Below are positions 27,320-35,549 of a stretch of DNA of 57,175 bases, piece after piece (position 1 is the stretch's first letter; each line of letters starts with the position of its first letter). Both the position numbers and the translations under genes were made by a program. The DNA is taken from NCBI RefSeq assembly GCF_009372215.1, contig NZ_LWRV01000108.1:1-57175 (forward strand), given 5' to 3'. This stretch comes from Acinetobacter portensis. Lineage in GTDB: Bacteria > Pseudomonadota > Gammaproteobacteria > Pseudomonadales > Moraxellaceae. The notes below the pieces were generated by a model that saw only the letters and a list, made by a program, of their open reading frames with translations, searched no databases and was not told the DNA's origin.

Positions 27320-28042
27320 TTAAGTCAGTATGGTCACAACTTTTAATAAAATGACACCACCCAAAGATAAAACAGCATTATTTACAAAATGAATAAGTAA
27401 CACATGCCAAATATTTCGCGTCCAAATATAAATAAGGTTTAAGAATAATCCCGCAACCATAAAGCTTGTAGTCGCAACAATATCACCACCAAAATTATTA
27501 TAATGAATCAACCCAAATAAAATTGAGTTTAAAAGTACAACCACAATTCTAAAAAATGTATTTGGAATAAATAATTTATGAAGCAAAGTATATCTAAATA
27601 CAATGTCTTCAATTAGTGCCATGAATAGTGGCCCTAAAGAAATAAACAACAGTGTTAAAAATGCAAGAGATTGTGGATCTACACCACTTTCGGCACTTTC
27701 ACCTATGGATGAAACAGGTAAAATTGATCTAGTTAAACTAATCACGACTTGTAATAAGACAGCACCAACAATGACTAATCCCCAAGATTTCCATTTTGCC
27801 TTATTAAAATATAACCAATGATCGACCAACATGTTTTTATAAATAAAACATAAAATTAAAAATAAAATCCCTCTAAAAAAACTATCAGCGATAGCAATAT
27901 TTATTTGATCTGTAAAAATTAATCCTGCTAACCATGCATTTATAAAAATTAAAGGTACAAGTAATAATGCAAAAGTATCCCTATACTGCCATCTAATTTT
28001 ATTCGGAAAATTTTCCGCGCGTACTTTTTGAGAAAATATCAT
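27320..28042 (-). CDS. CPBP family intramembrane metalloprotease
   Basis: A 240-residue membrane protein with about seven helices and the three CPBP (Rce1/CAAX-protease-like) motifs: EDIVFR (normally EExxxR), FGLIH (FxxxH) and HFVNN (HxxxN). The second Glu of motif 1 is replaced by Asp; this is conservative and may or may not keep activity. Bacterial members process peptides or protect against bacteriocins, but most are uncharacterised. No bacteriocin genes are nearby. The stop codon lies just beyond the shared terminator. Family assignment is good, role unknown. Confidence 0.85.
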   Translation of the reverse strand: MIFSQKVRAENFPNKIRWQYRDTFALLLVPLIFINAWLAGLIFTDQINIAIADSFFRGILFLILCFIYKNMLVDHWLYFNKAKWKSWGLVIVGAVLLQVVISLTRSILPVSSIGESAESGVDPQSLAFLTLLFISLGPLFMALIEDIVFRYTLLHKLFIPNTFFRIVVVLLNSILFGLIHYNNFGGDIVATTSFMVAGLFLNLIYIWTRNIWHVLLIHFVNNAVLSLGGVILLKVVTILT

Positions 28043-28123
28043 TTTAAAAAATCTTCATTATTCAATTAATTTTATGACTATATTTTGAATACAAAATATA
28101 AAATTTATATGACCAAAATGTAA

Positions 28124-28151
28124 AAAAAAAGCACCTTTCGGTGCTTTTTTT
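28124..28151 (-). terminator. Terminator of aceI
   Basis: AAAAAAAGCACC-TTTC-GGTGCTTTTTTT. The stem overlaps the aceI stop codon. Confidence 0.85.
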
Positions 28152-28581
28152 AAACTTGTAAGTGTTTAGGTTTTGCCCCTAAACGTTCTTCAATAATATC
28201 GTAAAACCATTGGAATATAAAGGTATAAACCAAAATACAAGTGGTCAAACTAAAATCGAGCAAAATAGCTTGCCATATTGTCATATTCATTGCATAAGCA
28301 ACCATTGGAATAGTGGCGAGCATTAAACCACCTTCAAAACCAATCGCATGCAGAATACGAACTCCAACTGTTCTTTTTAACTTCCGCTTGGCTTCAAATT
28401 TTTCAAAAAAATGATTAAAAATCATATTCCAAATCACAGAAGTTACCGCCATTGCAATACCCAAGGAACCTGTAACTTCTAATGGCATATGGAAAATAAA
28501 ACTTAAAGCTATAGCAATGATCACCAATAGGATTATTTCATAGCTTAATGCATGAATAATCCTTCTTTTGGAAATCAACAT
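28150..28581 (-). CDS. aceI: PACE family efflux protein, AceI type
   Basis: Proton-driven exporter of the proteobacterial antimicrobial compound efflux family; A. baumannii AceI exports chlorhexidine and short-chain diamines. From the start chosen here the protein is 143 residues, opens MLISKRRIIHALSYE with the essential Glu15, and repeats the motif as VRILHAIGFEGGLML in its second half. The two conserved WNMIFNHFFEKFE and YTFIFQWFYDIIEE segments are present. Four helices are expected. The start at 28581 has a GAGAG ribosome site; six further codons upstream are open but unlikely. It is divergent from a LysR gene, as aceI is from aceR. Confidence 0.93.
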   Translation of the reverse strand: MLISKRRIIHALSYEIILLVIIAIALSFIFHMPLEVTGSLGIAMAVTSVIWNMIFNHFFEKFEAKRKLKRTVGVRILHAIGFEGGLMLATIPMVAYAMNMTIWQAILLDFSLTTCILVYTFIFQWFYDIIEERLGAKPKHLQV

Positions 28582-28635
28582 TTTAATTCTCTCTAACATT
28601 CTTTATTTAAGATGAGTGAATTATATTTCCACTTT

Positions 28636-28645
28636 ATTGATCAAT
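28636..28645. promoter_or_regulatory. Palindrome in the aceI/aceR intergenic region
   Basis: ATTGATCAAT is a perfect ten-base palindrome in the 112-base space between the divergent aceI and LysR genes. It is a candidate part of the regulator's binding site, though it is short and could be chance. Confidence 0.3.
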
Positions 28646-28693
28646 CGAGTTAGAATCTATCAAATACTTTGAAAGATAAACAACAATCAAATT

Positions 28694-29584
28694 ATGAACA
28701 TCAATCAAGATCAACTGCTTATTTTCAAAACTGTCATAGAAACAGGTTCATTTTCCGCAGCGGCAAGAAAGCTAGGAAAAGTTCCATCGGCAGTAAGCAT
28801 GTCGATTGCCAATTTAGAAATAGATTTGAATTTACAACTCTTTCAAAGAGTTGGGCGCGAACCTGTTCCTACCGAAGAAGCCTTGGTTCTATATGAAAAA
28901 ACAGACCAGCTTTTAGTTGAGATGAAACAATGGAAACAGCACGCTTTTGCACTGAGTAATGGACTTGAATCTTCACTTAATATTGTGGTTGTTTCTGAGC
29001 TTCTACATACCAACTGGACAGACTATATTTCTTTACTTGAATCAGAATTCCCACAATTACAAATTAATATATTCACGGCTCCACAAGAAGATGCCACAAA
29101 AATGTTAATCAATGGCAATGCACAATTGGCTTTAATGTTTGAACGCGAACAATTAGAAGGTCATGAGCAATTTGTGGAATTAAAACGTGAAGTTTTAGTT
29201 CCTGTTTCATCTAAAAACTTTGAACTTGCCAAATTTGATCATGTGAGTTTCGAACAAATACTACAAAGCAGACAAATTGTGGTTGCCAGCCGAGACAGAA
29301 CCATTAAGCCTGAATTGTTATATTCAAAATCTTATTGGCGTACAGACAACCATCATTCCGCATGTTCTATTATCTTACAAAATTTAGCTTGGGGTGTTTT
29401 ACCACTTGAAATGTTTAATGAAAACCCTGAGCTTAAGCGTAAATTGAAAATTTTAAACTTTTCCGATTTCACACCTAAATTTGAGTATTTTGTCGATTTA
29501 GTGTGGAGTAGAGAAAATCAATTGGGCGCAGCTGCTCGTTTTTTGATTAATCACATTAGAAATGATAGAAAAAACACGAATTAA
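28694..29584 (+). CDS. aceR: LysR family regulator, AceR-like
   Basis: A 296-residue LysR-type regulator. The N-terminal winged helix (about residues 1-62) reads DQLLIFKTVIETGSFSAAARKLGKVPSAVSMSIANLE, followed by a linker helix and a periplasmic-binding-protein-like effector domain from about residue 90. It is transcribed divergently from the AceI-type exporter gene. In A. baumannii such a regulator, AceR, activates aceI in response to substrates, so the same role is likely here. That is inference from gene order. No strong ribosome site is visible. Confidence 0.85.
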   Translation: MNINQDQLLIFKTVIETGSFSAAARKLGKVPSAVSMSIANLEIDLNLQLFQRVGREPVPTEEALVLYEKTDQLLVEMKQWKQHAFALSNGLESSLNIVVVSELLHTNWTDYISLLESEFPQLQINIFTAPQEDATKMLINGNAQLALMFEREQLEGHEQFVELKREVLVPVSSKNFELAKFDHVSFEQILQSRQIVVASRDRTIKPELLYSKSYWRTDNHHSACSIILQNLAWGVLPLEMFNENPELKRKLKILNFSDFTPKFEYFVDLVWSRENQLGAAARFLINHIRNDRKNTN

Positions 29585-29672
29585 TTCATCTAAATTATGG
29601 AATATACTTTGCCATAATAAAGTTTGTGTTATAAATAAATGATGGGTAAACAACTTTAAAGAATATGTAGAA

Positions 29673-30662
29673 ATGACACTTACAGCCTTAAACCAATTAA
29701 AAAATTTAACCACCATTGTTGCAGACAGTAGCGATTTATCGGCAATTGAAAAATTCCGTCCTTTGGATGCAACAACCAATCCATCATTAATTACCGCTGC
29801 TGCAAATCAATCTGAAAACTTGGAACTGATTGAAAGCGCATTTGCCCAAGCCAAAAATGAAAATTATGAAGGTGATTTTTTAATAGAACGTACCATCGAC
29901 ATTTTAACGGTTAAATTTGGCGTAGAAATTCTAAAGCTTATTGAAGGTCGTGTATCTACCGAAGTCGATGCTGCCCTATCTTATGACACAGAAGCGACGA
30001 TTGCCAAAGCGAAAGACCTTTTGGCTTTATATAAAAAATACGGCGTAAATCAAGATCGAATTTTAATTAAAATTGCATCGACATGGGAAGGTATTCAAGC
30101 AGCGAGAGCCTTAGAAGCAGAAGGTATTCATTGTAATTTAACGCTTTTATTTGGTTTACACCAAGCGCAAGCATGTGCAGATGCCAAAGTCACGCTAATC
30201 TCCCCATTTGTTGGTCGTATTCTAGATTGGTACAAGAAAGCTGAAAATGTAGATACTTACCCAATTGATAAAGATCCTGGTGTATTGTCTGTAAAACAGA
30301 TTTATCACTTCTACAAACAACACAATATTAAAACTGAAATTATGGGTGCAAGCTTCCGTAGTATCGATCAAGTTTTAGGACTTGCAGGATGTGATTTACT
30401 CACAGTTGCGCCAAATTTACTTGCTGAACTTGAAAAAGATACACGTGTTGTAGAAGCTCAATTAACAGCAAATCATGCACACGCACATTGCGAGCATGAC
30501 CTTGTTGTTTTAAATAAAGAAAGCTTTAAACATGCCTTAGAAAATGATTTGATGTCATCGCAATTATTGCAAGGCGGTATTGATGGCTTTATTAAAGCAC
30601 GTGAACAACTTAGTACTTTGTTGCGCCAATCTTTTGGTGTTGATGCTGAAATACTAGCTTAA
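29673..30662 (+). CDS. tal: Transaldolase
   Basis: Transfers dihydroxyacetone units between sugar phosphates in the non-oxidative pentose phosphate pathway. The 329 residues match the TalB class: RPLDATTNPSLI near residue 30, the Schiff-base Lys133 in ILIKIASTWEG, CNLTLLFGLHQAQACADA, ISPFVGRILDWYK and EIMGASFRS. Catalytic Asp is in the LDATTNPS motif. Length is typical (E. coli TalB 317). It starts 88 bases after the LysR gene on the same strand. No other pentose-phosphate gene is in the window. A terminator whose loop holds a promoter element follows. Confidence 0.95.
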   Translation: MTLTALNQLKNLTTIVADSSDLSAIEKFRPLDATTNPSLITAAANQSENLELIESAFAQAKNENYEGDFLIERTIDILTVKFGVEILKLIEGRVSTEVDAALSYDTEATIAKAKDLLALYKKYGVNQDRILIKIASTWEGIQAARALEAEGIHCNLTLLFGLHQAQACADAKVTLISPFVGRILDWYKKAENVDTYPIDKDPGVLSVKQIYHFYKQHNIKTEIMGASFRSIDQVLGLAGCDLLTVAPNLLAELEKDTRVVEAQLTANHAHAHCEHDLVVLNKESFKHALENDLMSSQLLQGGIDGFIKAREQLSTLLRQSFGVDAEILA

Positions 30663-30684
30663 TCACCTTTTTAAAACATTTTTT

Positions 30685-30718
30685 AAAGCCGATGTTGCTA
30701 TAATCGCATCGGCTTTTT
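30685..30718 (+). terminator. Terminator of tal
   Basis: Stem AAAGCCGATG/CATCGGCTTT with a 12-base loop and a T run. The loop contains a TATAAT element (see the separate promoter entry). Confidence 0.85.
30696..30704 (+). promoter_or_regulatory. Extended -10 promoter element inside the tal terminator loop
   Basis: TGCTATAAT (TGn followed by a perfect TATAAT) lies wholly within the loop of the preceding terminator, about 30 bases before the GTG start of the LysE-family gene. No good -35 element is seen, as is usual for extended -10 promoters. Confidence 0.5.
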
Positions 30719-30734
30719 ATTTGAGTACGGTTTC

Positions 30735-31382
30735 GTGTTTGGTATCACAGATTTAACAACCTATATTATTGGTACAATTTTAATTGTGGTACTTCCTGGG
30801 CCAAACTCACTCTTTGTGATGTCTGTTGCCTCTAGATTTGGTATTAAAGCGGGTTATAAAGGTGCTTTTGGTGTTTATACAGGCGACCTCATTTTAATTA
30901 TTTTAACGGCTTTAGGTGCGGCATCTTTATTACATGCTTTTCCTTGGTTATTTATTTTACTAAAAGTGGTTGGTGCAACCTATTTAAGTTATTTAGGGAT
31001 AAAACTTTTAATTGCGTCATATCACACATGGAAAGCTGTACATCGTCCTGAAAAAATAGAAGAAAAACAATCATTAGAACAAGTCAAACCCTTTAGTACT
31101 GCGCTGACCATTAGCATTCTCAATCCTAAAGCGATTTTATTTTATTTATCATTCTTTGTGCAGTTTGTTGACCCTGCGTATTCATACCCTGCAATTACAT
31201 TTACCGCACTTGCGATTATCTTACAAATTATTAGTATGAGTTATTTAACTATTTTAATTTTTTCAGGTGCAAAATTAGCATCTTATTTTTCAAATCGTTA
31301 TAAACTTACGGCAATTTGCGTTGCAAGTGTTGGAATTTTATTCTGTGGATTTGGACTAAAACTTGCCACTTCAACCCTTTAA
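30735..31382 (+). CDS. LysE/RhtB family amino acid exporter, LeuE-like
   Basis: A 215-residue inner-membrane protein with about six helices. The N-terminal signature ILIVVLPGPNSLFVMSVASRFG is that of the RhtB/LysE superfamily. The opening MFGITDLTTYIIGTI and the central KVVGATYLSYLGIKLL most resemble the leucine exporter LeuE. A hydrophilic loop at about residues 100-125 separates the halves, and NPKAILFYLSFFVQF is intact. Substrate is probably a neutral amino acid; not certain. The start is a GTG, chosen because the family's N-terminus aligns there. A promoter in the upstream terminator loop could drive it. Confidence 0.85.
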   Translation: MFGITDLTTYIIGTILIVVLPGPNSLFVMSVASRFGIKAGYKGAFGVYTGDLILIILTALGAASLLHAFPWLFILLKVVGATYLSYLGIKLLIASYHTWKAVHRPEKIEEKQSLEQVKPFSTALTISILNPKAILFYLSFFVQFVDPAYSYPAITFTALAIILQIISMSYLTILIFSGAKLASYFSNRYKLTAICVASVGILFCGFGLKLATSTL

Positions 31383-31493
31383 CATATACGCATTTTTAAT
31401 AAAGATGAGCAAAACTATTCTTTGATCAATAGTATGAAAAGCGTATGATTAGAGCACATTTCAACCACTATAAATAAAGATTGCAAAGGACTC

Positions 31494-32669
31494 ATGCAAA
31501 AGCTACTCGAAGATTTCTCCGTTCCTGCCGTATTTGCAGGTTTTATTACTTTCTTAGTCGGTATTAGCGTTTCATCTGTACTCGTCATTCAAGCAGCACA
31601 ACTTTTGGGTGCTAGTTCTGAACAAATTACCTCTTGGTTTTGGGCTTTAGGACTTGGCATTGGGGTCAGTGGTTTATTCCTTTCGTGGAAGTATAAATAT
31701 CCTGTTGCGACCTCTTGGTCTACAGCAGGTTTAGCACTAATTATTGCCACAGGCAGCGGTTACACACTTAATCAAGCCATTGGTGCCTTTCTAATTTGTG
31801 GTCTCATTACCGCAGTTCTTGGCTTTTTTGGTGTATTTAAAAAAGCATTGGAATATATTCCGCAAAGTTTAACCAGTGCCATGCTTGCAGGCGTACTTCT
31901 TAAATTTGGGATTGGTATTTTCGCCACCATGCAAACAGAATGGGGATTTATTCTTTCATTACTTGCAGCTTACGTGATTTCAAAACGACTTTGGCCACGC
32001 TATAGCATTGTCATTACCGTTATTGCAGGCGTGATTTTATGCCCAATGTTTATGACATTCGCCACTCCACATATTCAATTGGCATTTGCAAAACCTGTTT
32101 GGATTAATCCTGAATTTTCCGTTTCTGCCTTTTTAGGATTGGCTTTACCCCTATTTGTCATAAACATGGCATCACAATATTTACCAGGTTTGGCAATGAT
32201 TCGTAGTTATGGCTATCAACCTAATGTGAATCCATTAATTGGTGTGACAGGTCTTGCACAAACTGTACTTGCGCCTTTTGGCTGTTTTAGTGTAAATATT
32301 GCAGCAATTAGCGCTGCCATTAGTTTAGATGATCAAGCACATCCAAATGTAAAAAGACGTTATATCGCAGGTATGAGCTGTGGATTTTTCTACATTCTCA
32401 TGGGGATTTTTGCAGCCACTTTAACCAGTTTTTTAATGGCATTTCCTTTGGTATTTATTACAGCACTTGCAGGTATTGCGCTATTCGGCACTATTGGACA
32501 TAACATTGCAATCGCATTTCAAAATGTAGATGAACGTGAAGCAGCGTTGCTCACTTTCTTATTTAGCGCTTCAGGTGTTCAATTCTTTGGCATTGGTTCT
32601 GCATTTTGGGGATTATTGTTTGGTTTTGCTGTATCACTGATTTTCAAATTTAAAGCGAAAAAATCTTAA
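31494..32669 (+). CDS. BenE family benzoate/H+ symporter-like protein
   Basis: A 391-residue membrane protein with about 12 helices that matches the BenE family. Recognisable are the N-terminal GFITFLVGISVSSVLVIQAA, the WSTAGLALI segment, SLTSAMLAGVLLKFGI, and the conserved NMASQYLPGLAMIRSYGYQP and APFGCFSVNIAAISAAI in the second half. Family members take up benzoate with protons (BenE) or are uncharacterised, such as E. coli YdcO. No benzoate catabolic genes are in this window, so the substrate is open. A clear AAGGA ribosome site lies before the ATG. Confidence 0.88.
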   Translation: MQKLLEDFSVPAVFAGFITFLVGISVSSVLVIQAAQLLGASSEQITSWFWALGLGIGVSGLFLSWKYKYPVATSWSTAGLALIIATGSGYTLNQAIGAFLICGLITAVLGFFGVFKKALEYIPQSLTSAMLAGVLLKFGIGIFATMQTEWGFILSLLAAYVISKRLWPRYSIVITVIAGVILCPMFMTFATPHIQLAFAKPVWINPEFSVSAFLGLALPLFVINMASQYLPGLAMIRSYGYQPNVNPLIGVTGLAQTVLAPFGCFSVNIAAISAAISLDDQAHPNVKRRYIAGMSCGFFYILMGIFAATLTSFLMAFPLVFITALAGIALFGTIGHNIAIAFQNVDEREAALLTFLFSASGVQFFGIGSAFWGLLFGFAVSLIFKFKAKKS

Positions 32670-32688
32670 ATCAAAATATCAGTATAAA

Positions 32689-32714
32689 AAAAAGCAAATC
32701 TAGGTTTGCTTTTT
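32689..32714. terminator. Bidirectional terminator between the BenE-like gene and the TetR gene
   Basis: AAAAAGCAAA/TTTGCTTTTT stem with a six-base loop, flanked by A and T runs, between converging genes. Confidence 0.85.
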
Positions 32715-32735
32715 AATCACTTAAGATTGCTTAGG

Positions 32736-33293
32736 CTATTTTGGATAAGTACGCTGAATGAGTTCAGCTTTCAGTTTCACTGCCTCTTCTGGCTTTTCCA
32801 CATCTGTAAATGTTGTCAACCAAAGTCCATCTGCTGCATAGCGTAAAATTGATAAGTCTAAATCGCCATCTGTATGATGATGTCTTTGCACTCTTGAATC
32901 CAACCAATCAATCCAATGTTCATTAAAGGTATGATCTGTGAGCATGGTCATAGATATTGCATCCCACAAACTTCCCATGCCTTCAACTTCTTTACTTAAC
33001 GTGATGGAAATATATGCACGAGTAAATTGTCCATATTGCACAGGATCACTCTTAATATGCACATCAAAAACATCATCAAGCTTTTGGAATAACACAACAA
33101 GCATCGCATCGAGCAGTTTTTGCTTATTTGGAAAATGATGAAAAACCCCACCTTTGGTGATTCCAACCAAATCTGCAATACCTTGAATTGAAACGCCCAT
33201 TACACCTTTTTGAGATGCAAGCTCAATTGCCGTATCTAAAATTTTCTTACGAACAACTTCAGGTTCTTTTTTACGTTGATGTGGATTTTCCAT
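32736..33293 (-). CDS. TetR family repressor of the SMR pump
   Basis: A 185-residue TetR regulator. The helix-turn-helix is at about residues 15-60: AIELASQKGVMGVSIQGIADLVGITKGGVFHHFPNKQ. The C-terminal ligand-binding part contains Trp- and His-rich stretches (SLWDAIS, EHWIDWL). It begins 11 bases after the SMR gene on the same strand, so the pump and its regulator share one transcript. A palindromic site at the SMR promoter is the obvious target, giving autoregulated, drug-inducible expression. The link between repressor and operator is inferred. An AGG ribosome site lies before the ATG. Confidence 0.88.
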   Translation of the reverse strand: MENPHQRKKEPEVVRKKILDTAIELASQKGVMGVSIQGIADLVGITKGGVFHHFPNKQKLLDAMLVVLFQKLDDVFDVHIKSDPVQYGQFTRAYISITLSKEVEGMGSLWDAISMTMLTDHTFNEHWIDWLDSRVQRHHHTDGDLDLSILRYAADGLWLTTFTDVEKPEEAVKLKAELIQRTYPK

Positions 33294-33304
33294 TCATTTA
33301 CCTA

Positions 33305-33649
33305 TTAATGCCCTGCCGATGTTGAAAACATATTAATAACCACAACACCTGAAACAATTAAACCAATACCGATAAGAGCAGCAAAATCTAAACTTTGTTT
33401 AAAAATAAAGTAGCCTACAACTGCGGTAAGAATAATACCAACACCTGCCCAAATTGCATAAGCAATACCTAATGGAATCACTTTAATCACTTGAGATAGC
33501 AAATAAAAAGCAATACTAAATAGAACAATAACAGCTAAAGATGGCCAAAGCTTAGTAAAACCTTCTGACTTAACTAGAAATGTCGAACCCGTAACCTCAG
33601 TCACAATTGCTAAAGCCAGCAAGCCATAAGCAAACATTACAGGACTCAT
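33305..33649 (-). CDS. Small multidrug resistance (EmrE/AbeS-type) efflux protein
   Basis: A four-helix SMR transporter of 114 residues that exchanges cationic drugs such as quaternary ammonium compounds for protons as an antiparallel dimer. It resembles EmrE closely: the essential Glu (residue 18 here, EmrE Glu14) in LAIVTEVTGSTFLVKSEGFT, LWPS, and IPLGIAYAIWAGVGIIL. The start at 33649 has a GAGG ribosome site. Met5 would place the Glu at position 14 exactly but has no ribosome site. It is followed by its TetR gene, and a palindromic operator covers the predicted transcription start. Confidence 0.92.
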   Translation of the reverse strand: MSPVMFAYGLLALAIVTEVTGSTFLVKSEGFTKLWPSLAVIVLFSIAFYLLSQVIKVIPLGIAYAIWAGVGIILTAVVGYFIFKQSLDFAALIGIGLIVSGVVVINMFSTSAGH

Positions 33650-33669
33650 ATAAAACCTCAATATAAAAG

Positions 33670-33687
33670 ATACCAACCGAACGGTAT
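33670..33687 (-). promoter_or_regulatory. TetR-type operator at the SMR promoter
   Basis: ATACCAACCGAACGGTAT has outer arms ATACC/GGTAT and an overlapping inner palindrome ACCGAACGGT. It is 20 bases upstream of the SMR start. On the minus strand TTGCAT, 17 bases, TAACAT reads as a sigma-70 promoter whose start point falls in this palindrome. Confidence 0.7.
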
Positions 33688-33730
33688 GTTATGCATTTGC
33701 AAAAAAATATGCAAGCTTAGAATGTAATTT

Positions 33731-34720
33731 TTAATGTGAAGTTTGTTTCAAAAAATCTATAGTTTTAACAAATGTTTCTTGGCTTGCTTTTTTACTCATC
33801 ATGAACTGATATTCATGTACAAGCAGTTCCTTGGAGTCTGGATAAAAAACTTCGGTAACCTGAATATTCTTATCTTTTAAAGCCTGAACAAATGGTACAG
33901 ACTGACTTTCAGTTAAAAAGTCTTTATTGCCACCACTAATAAATACAGGTGGATAATTTGCGGTTAAATGTTGATTTGGCGAAATACTTGCTAAAAATTG
34001 AGCATCATCCTTTTTACCACCCGTATATGCTTGAACCAAATTATTAATGCCCCATTCAAGTAATTTAATTTCATCTGAACCTTTATTTACGAAGCTTTCC
34101 AAATCATAAATACCACAATGAAGAATCAAACCCTTTAACTGATGTATTGAAATTTTTGGATGTAACGATGATGCATCTGCAAAATTTGGATTCGCCATAA
34201 GTGCTGCATAATGACTTACCATATTTGCGCCTGCAGAATCACCTGCTAAGTAAATTTGATTTGCATCAATTTGATATTTATTCGCATTTTTCGTAATAAA
34301 ATCTAGAGCATTATCTATTTGTTGCAATTGTTGAGGATAGATTTCTGTTGGTGCAAATTGATATTCAACCGAAATCACGTTATAACCTTGCTCCGCTAAA
34401 CGTTTAAAATAGCCTCGTGCATGTTCTTTTGAACCTGAAATCCAACCACCACCGTGAATCCAAACAACGACTGGTCGTTTACTCAATTGCTTAATATTTT
34501 CAGGCTGATACAAATCAAAATGTAAATTTGGGTTTGTCATATATTCAATATTAGGAGTAACAATAATATTTTCAGGGGCATGCCGATCTATAAGCTTCTT
34601 TTGAATATTGGTTGATGCATTGAATGCACCCGCAATAATCTTGCTATTATTTTGCGTACTTTGACAACCACTTATTGCTAAAGATAAAACCAAACTCATG
34701 ACAGCAAATTTTAATTGCAC
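33731..34720 (-). CDS. Lipoprotein alpha/beta hydrolase (HSL-type esterase)
   Basis: A 329-residue esterase anchored by a lipid. Its N-terminus MQLKFAVMSLVLSLAISGC has a lipobox ending at Cys19. The hormone-sensitive-lipase-type oxyanion motif HGGGW is in VVVWIHGGGWISGSKEHA, the nucleophile motif GDSAG is in IYLAGDSAGANM, and the Asp and His lie near GGNKDFLTES and LLVHEYQF. It probably hydrolyses short acyl or carbamoyl-type esters at the membrane; the substrate is unknown. The start is a GTG with an AAGGG ribosome site eight bases upstream, giving a proper signal peptide. It stands upstream of, and apart from, the SMR operon. Confidence 0.88.
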   Translation of the reverse strand: MQLKFAVMSLVLSLAISGCQSTQNNSKIIAGAFNASTNIQKKLIDRHAPENIIVTPNIEYMTNPNLHFDLYQPENIKQLSKRPVVVWIHGGGWISGSKEHARGYFKRLAEQGYNVISVEYQFAPTEIYPQQLQQIDNALDFITKNANKYQIDANQIYLAGDSAGANMVSHYAALMANPNFADASSLHPKISIHQLKGLILHCGIYDLESFVNKGSDEIKLLEWGINNLVQAYTGGKKDDAQFLASISPNQHLTANYPPVFISGGNKDFLTESQSVPFVQALKDKNIQVTEVFYPDSKELLVHEYQFMMSKKASQETFVKTIDFLKQTSH

Positions 34721-34985
34721 CGCTACACCCTTAATTCATATATATAAATTTCTTTGAGTGTAATTTATATTCAAACTTTCACCTATATAAATATGTAAAT
34801 TCTCCTTCTTTTTCAGAACCATAATCCCGACTATTTCCATATAATTATTCTGTCAAGCAGTTAACAATAATTCCTTAAAATTCAATGCATTTTCAACTAT
34901 ATCTCCATAACATTTGAACCCAATCTAGCAATGTGTTATCAATGAATTAGTAAGGTAAATAACGATAACTTTCAGGAGCATTTTT

Positions 34986-35429
34986 ATGTCATACAATCAT
35001 ATTTTAGTTCCCGTAGATGGTTCACAAATTTCTTTTTCAGCCGTTAAAAAAGCTGCTCAAATTGCGAAGGCATTCAATGGCAAACTGAGTTTAATTAGTC
35101 TTGTTGCGGAAGACCCCTTTACAGATGCAGACTTCTATTATTCTTCAGCGGTTATGAAAGATTATTTTGTACAAGCTTACCAAAATGCGGAAGCAGCACT
35201 CAAAGAAGCAAGTGAGTTTGCAACTGCTGAAGGTGTTGAAGCTGAATTAAAAATCATTAAAGGACAAGTGAGTGCTGAAGGTGTTTCAAATGCAGCGAAA
35301 GATGAAAATGTAGATCTCATTGTCATGGGATCACATGGCCGTAAAGGTTTTAAGAAGTTAATGTTAGGTAGTTTTGCTCAAGATGTTTTAAATAAAACTG
35401 AGCTTCCTGTTCTTATTGTAAAAAATTAG
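34986..35429 (+). CDS. Universal stress protein, UspA family (first copy)
   Basis: A 147-residue cytoplasmic UspA-fold protein. The N-terminal strand MSYNHILVPVDGSQIS and the C-terminal ATP-binding pattern VMGSHGRKGFKKLMLGSFAQDVL (G-2x-G-9x-G-S/T type) are intact, so nucleotide binding is likely. The role is in general stress tolerance; the specific signal is unknown. A CAGGAG ribosome site precedes the ATG. A paralogue follows 120 bases later, suggesting tandem duplication, and a hairpin separates the two. Confidence 0.92.
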   Translation: MSYNHILVPVDGSQISFSAVKKAAQIAKAFNGKLSLISLVAEDPFTDADFYYSSAVMKDYFVQAYQNAEAALKEASEFATAEGVEAELKIIKGQVSAEGVSNAAKDENVDLIVMGSHGRKGFKKLMLGSFAQDVLNKTELPVLIVKN

Positions 35430-35437
35430 AACAAACC

Positions 35438-35465
35438 ATTAAGCCCAATTAATCTTGGGCTTAAT
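35438..35465 (+). terminator. Hairpin between the two usp genes
   Basis: ATTAAGCCCAA/TTGGGCTTAAT with a six-base loop. The T run is weak, so termination may be partial. Confidence 0.6.
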
Positions 35466-35549
35466 TTCAAAACATCAAAAAACTACAAGAATTTTTACGT
35501 GAAAAATTATCCAAATTTAAATTTTTATTGATTAGAAATTAAGGAAATA

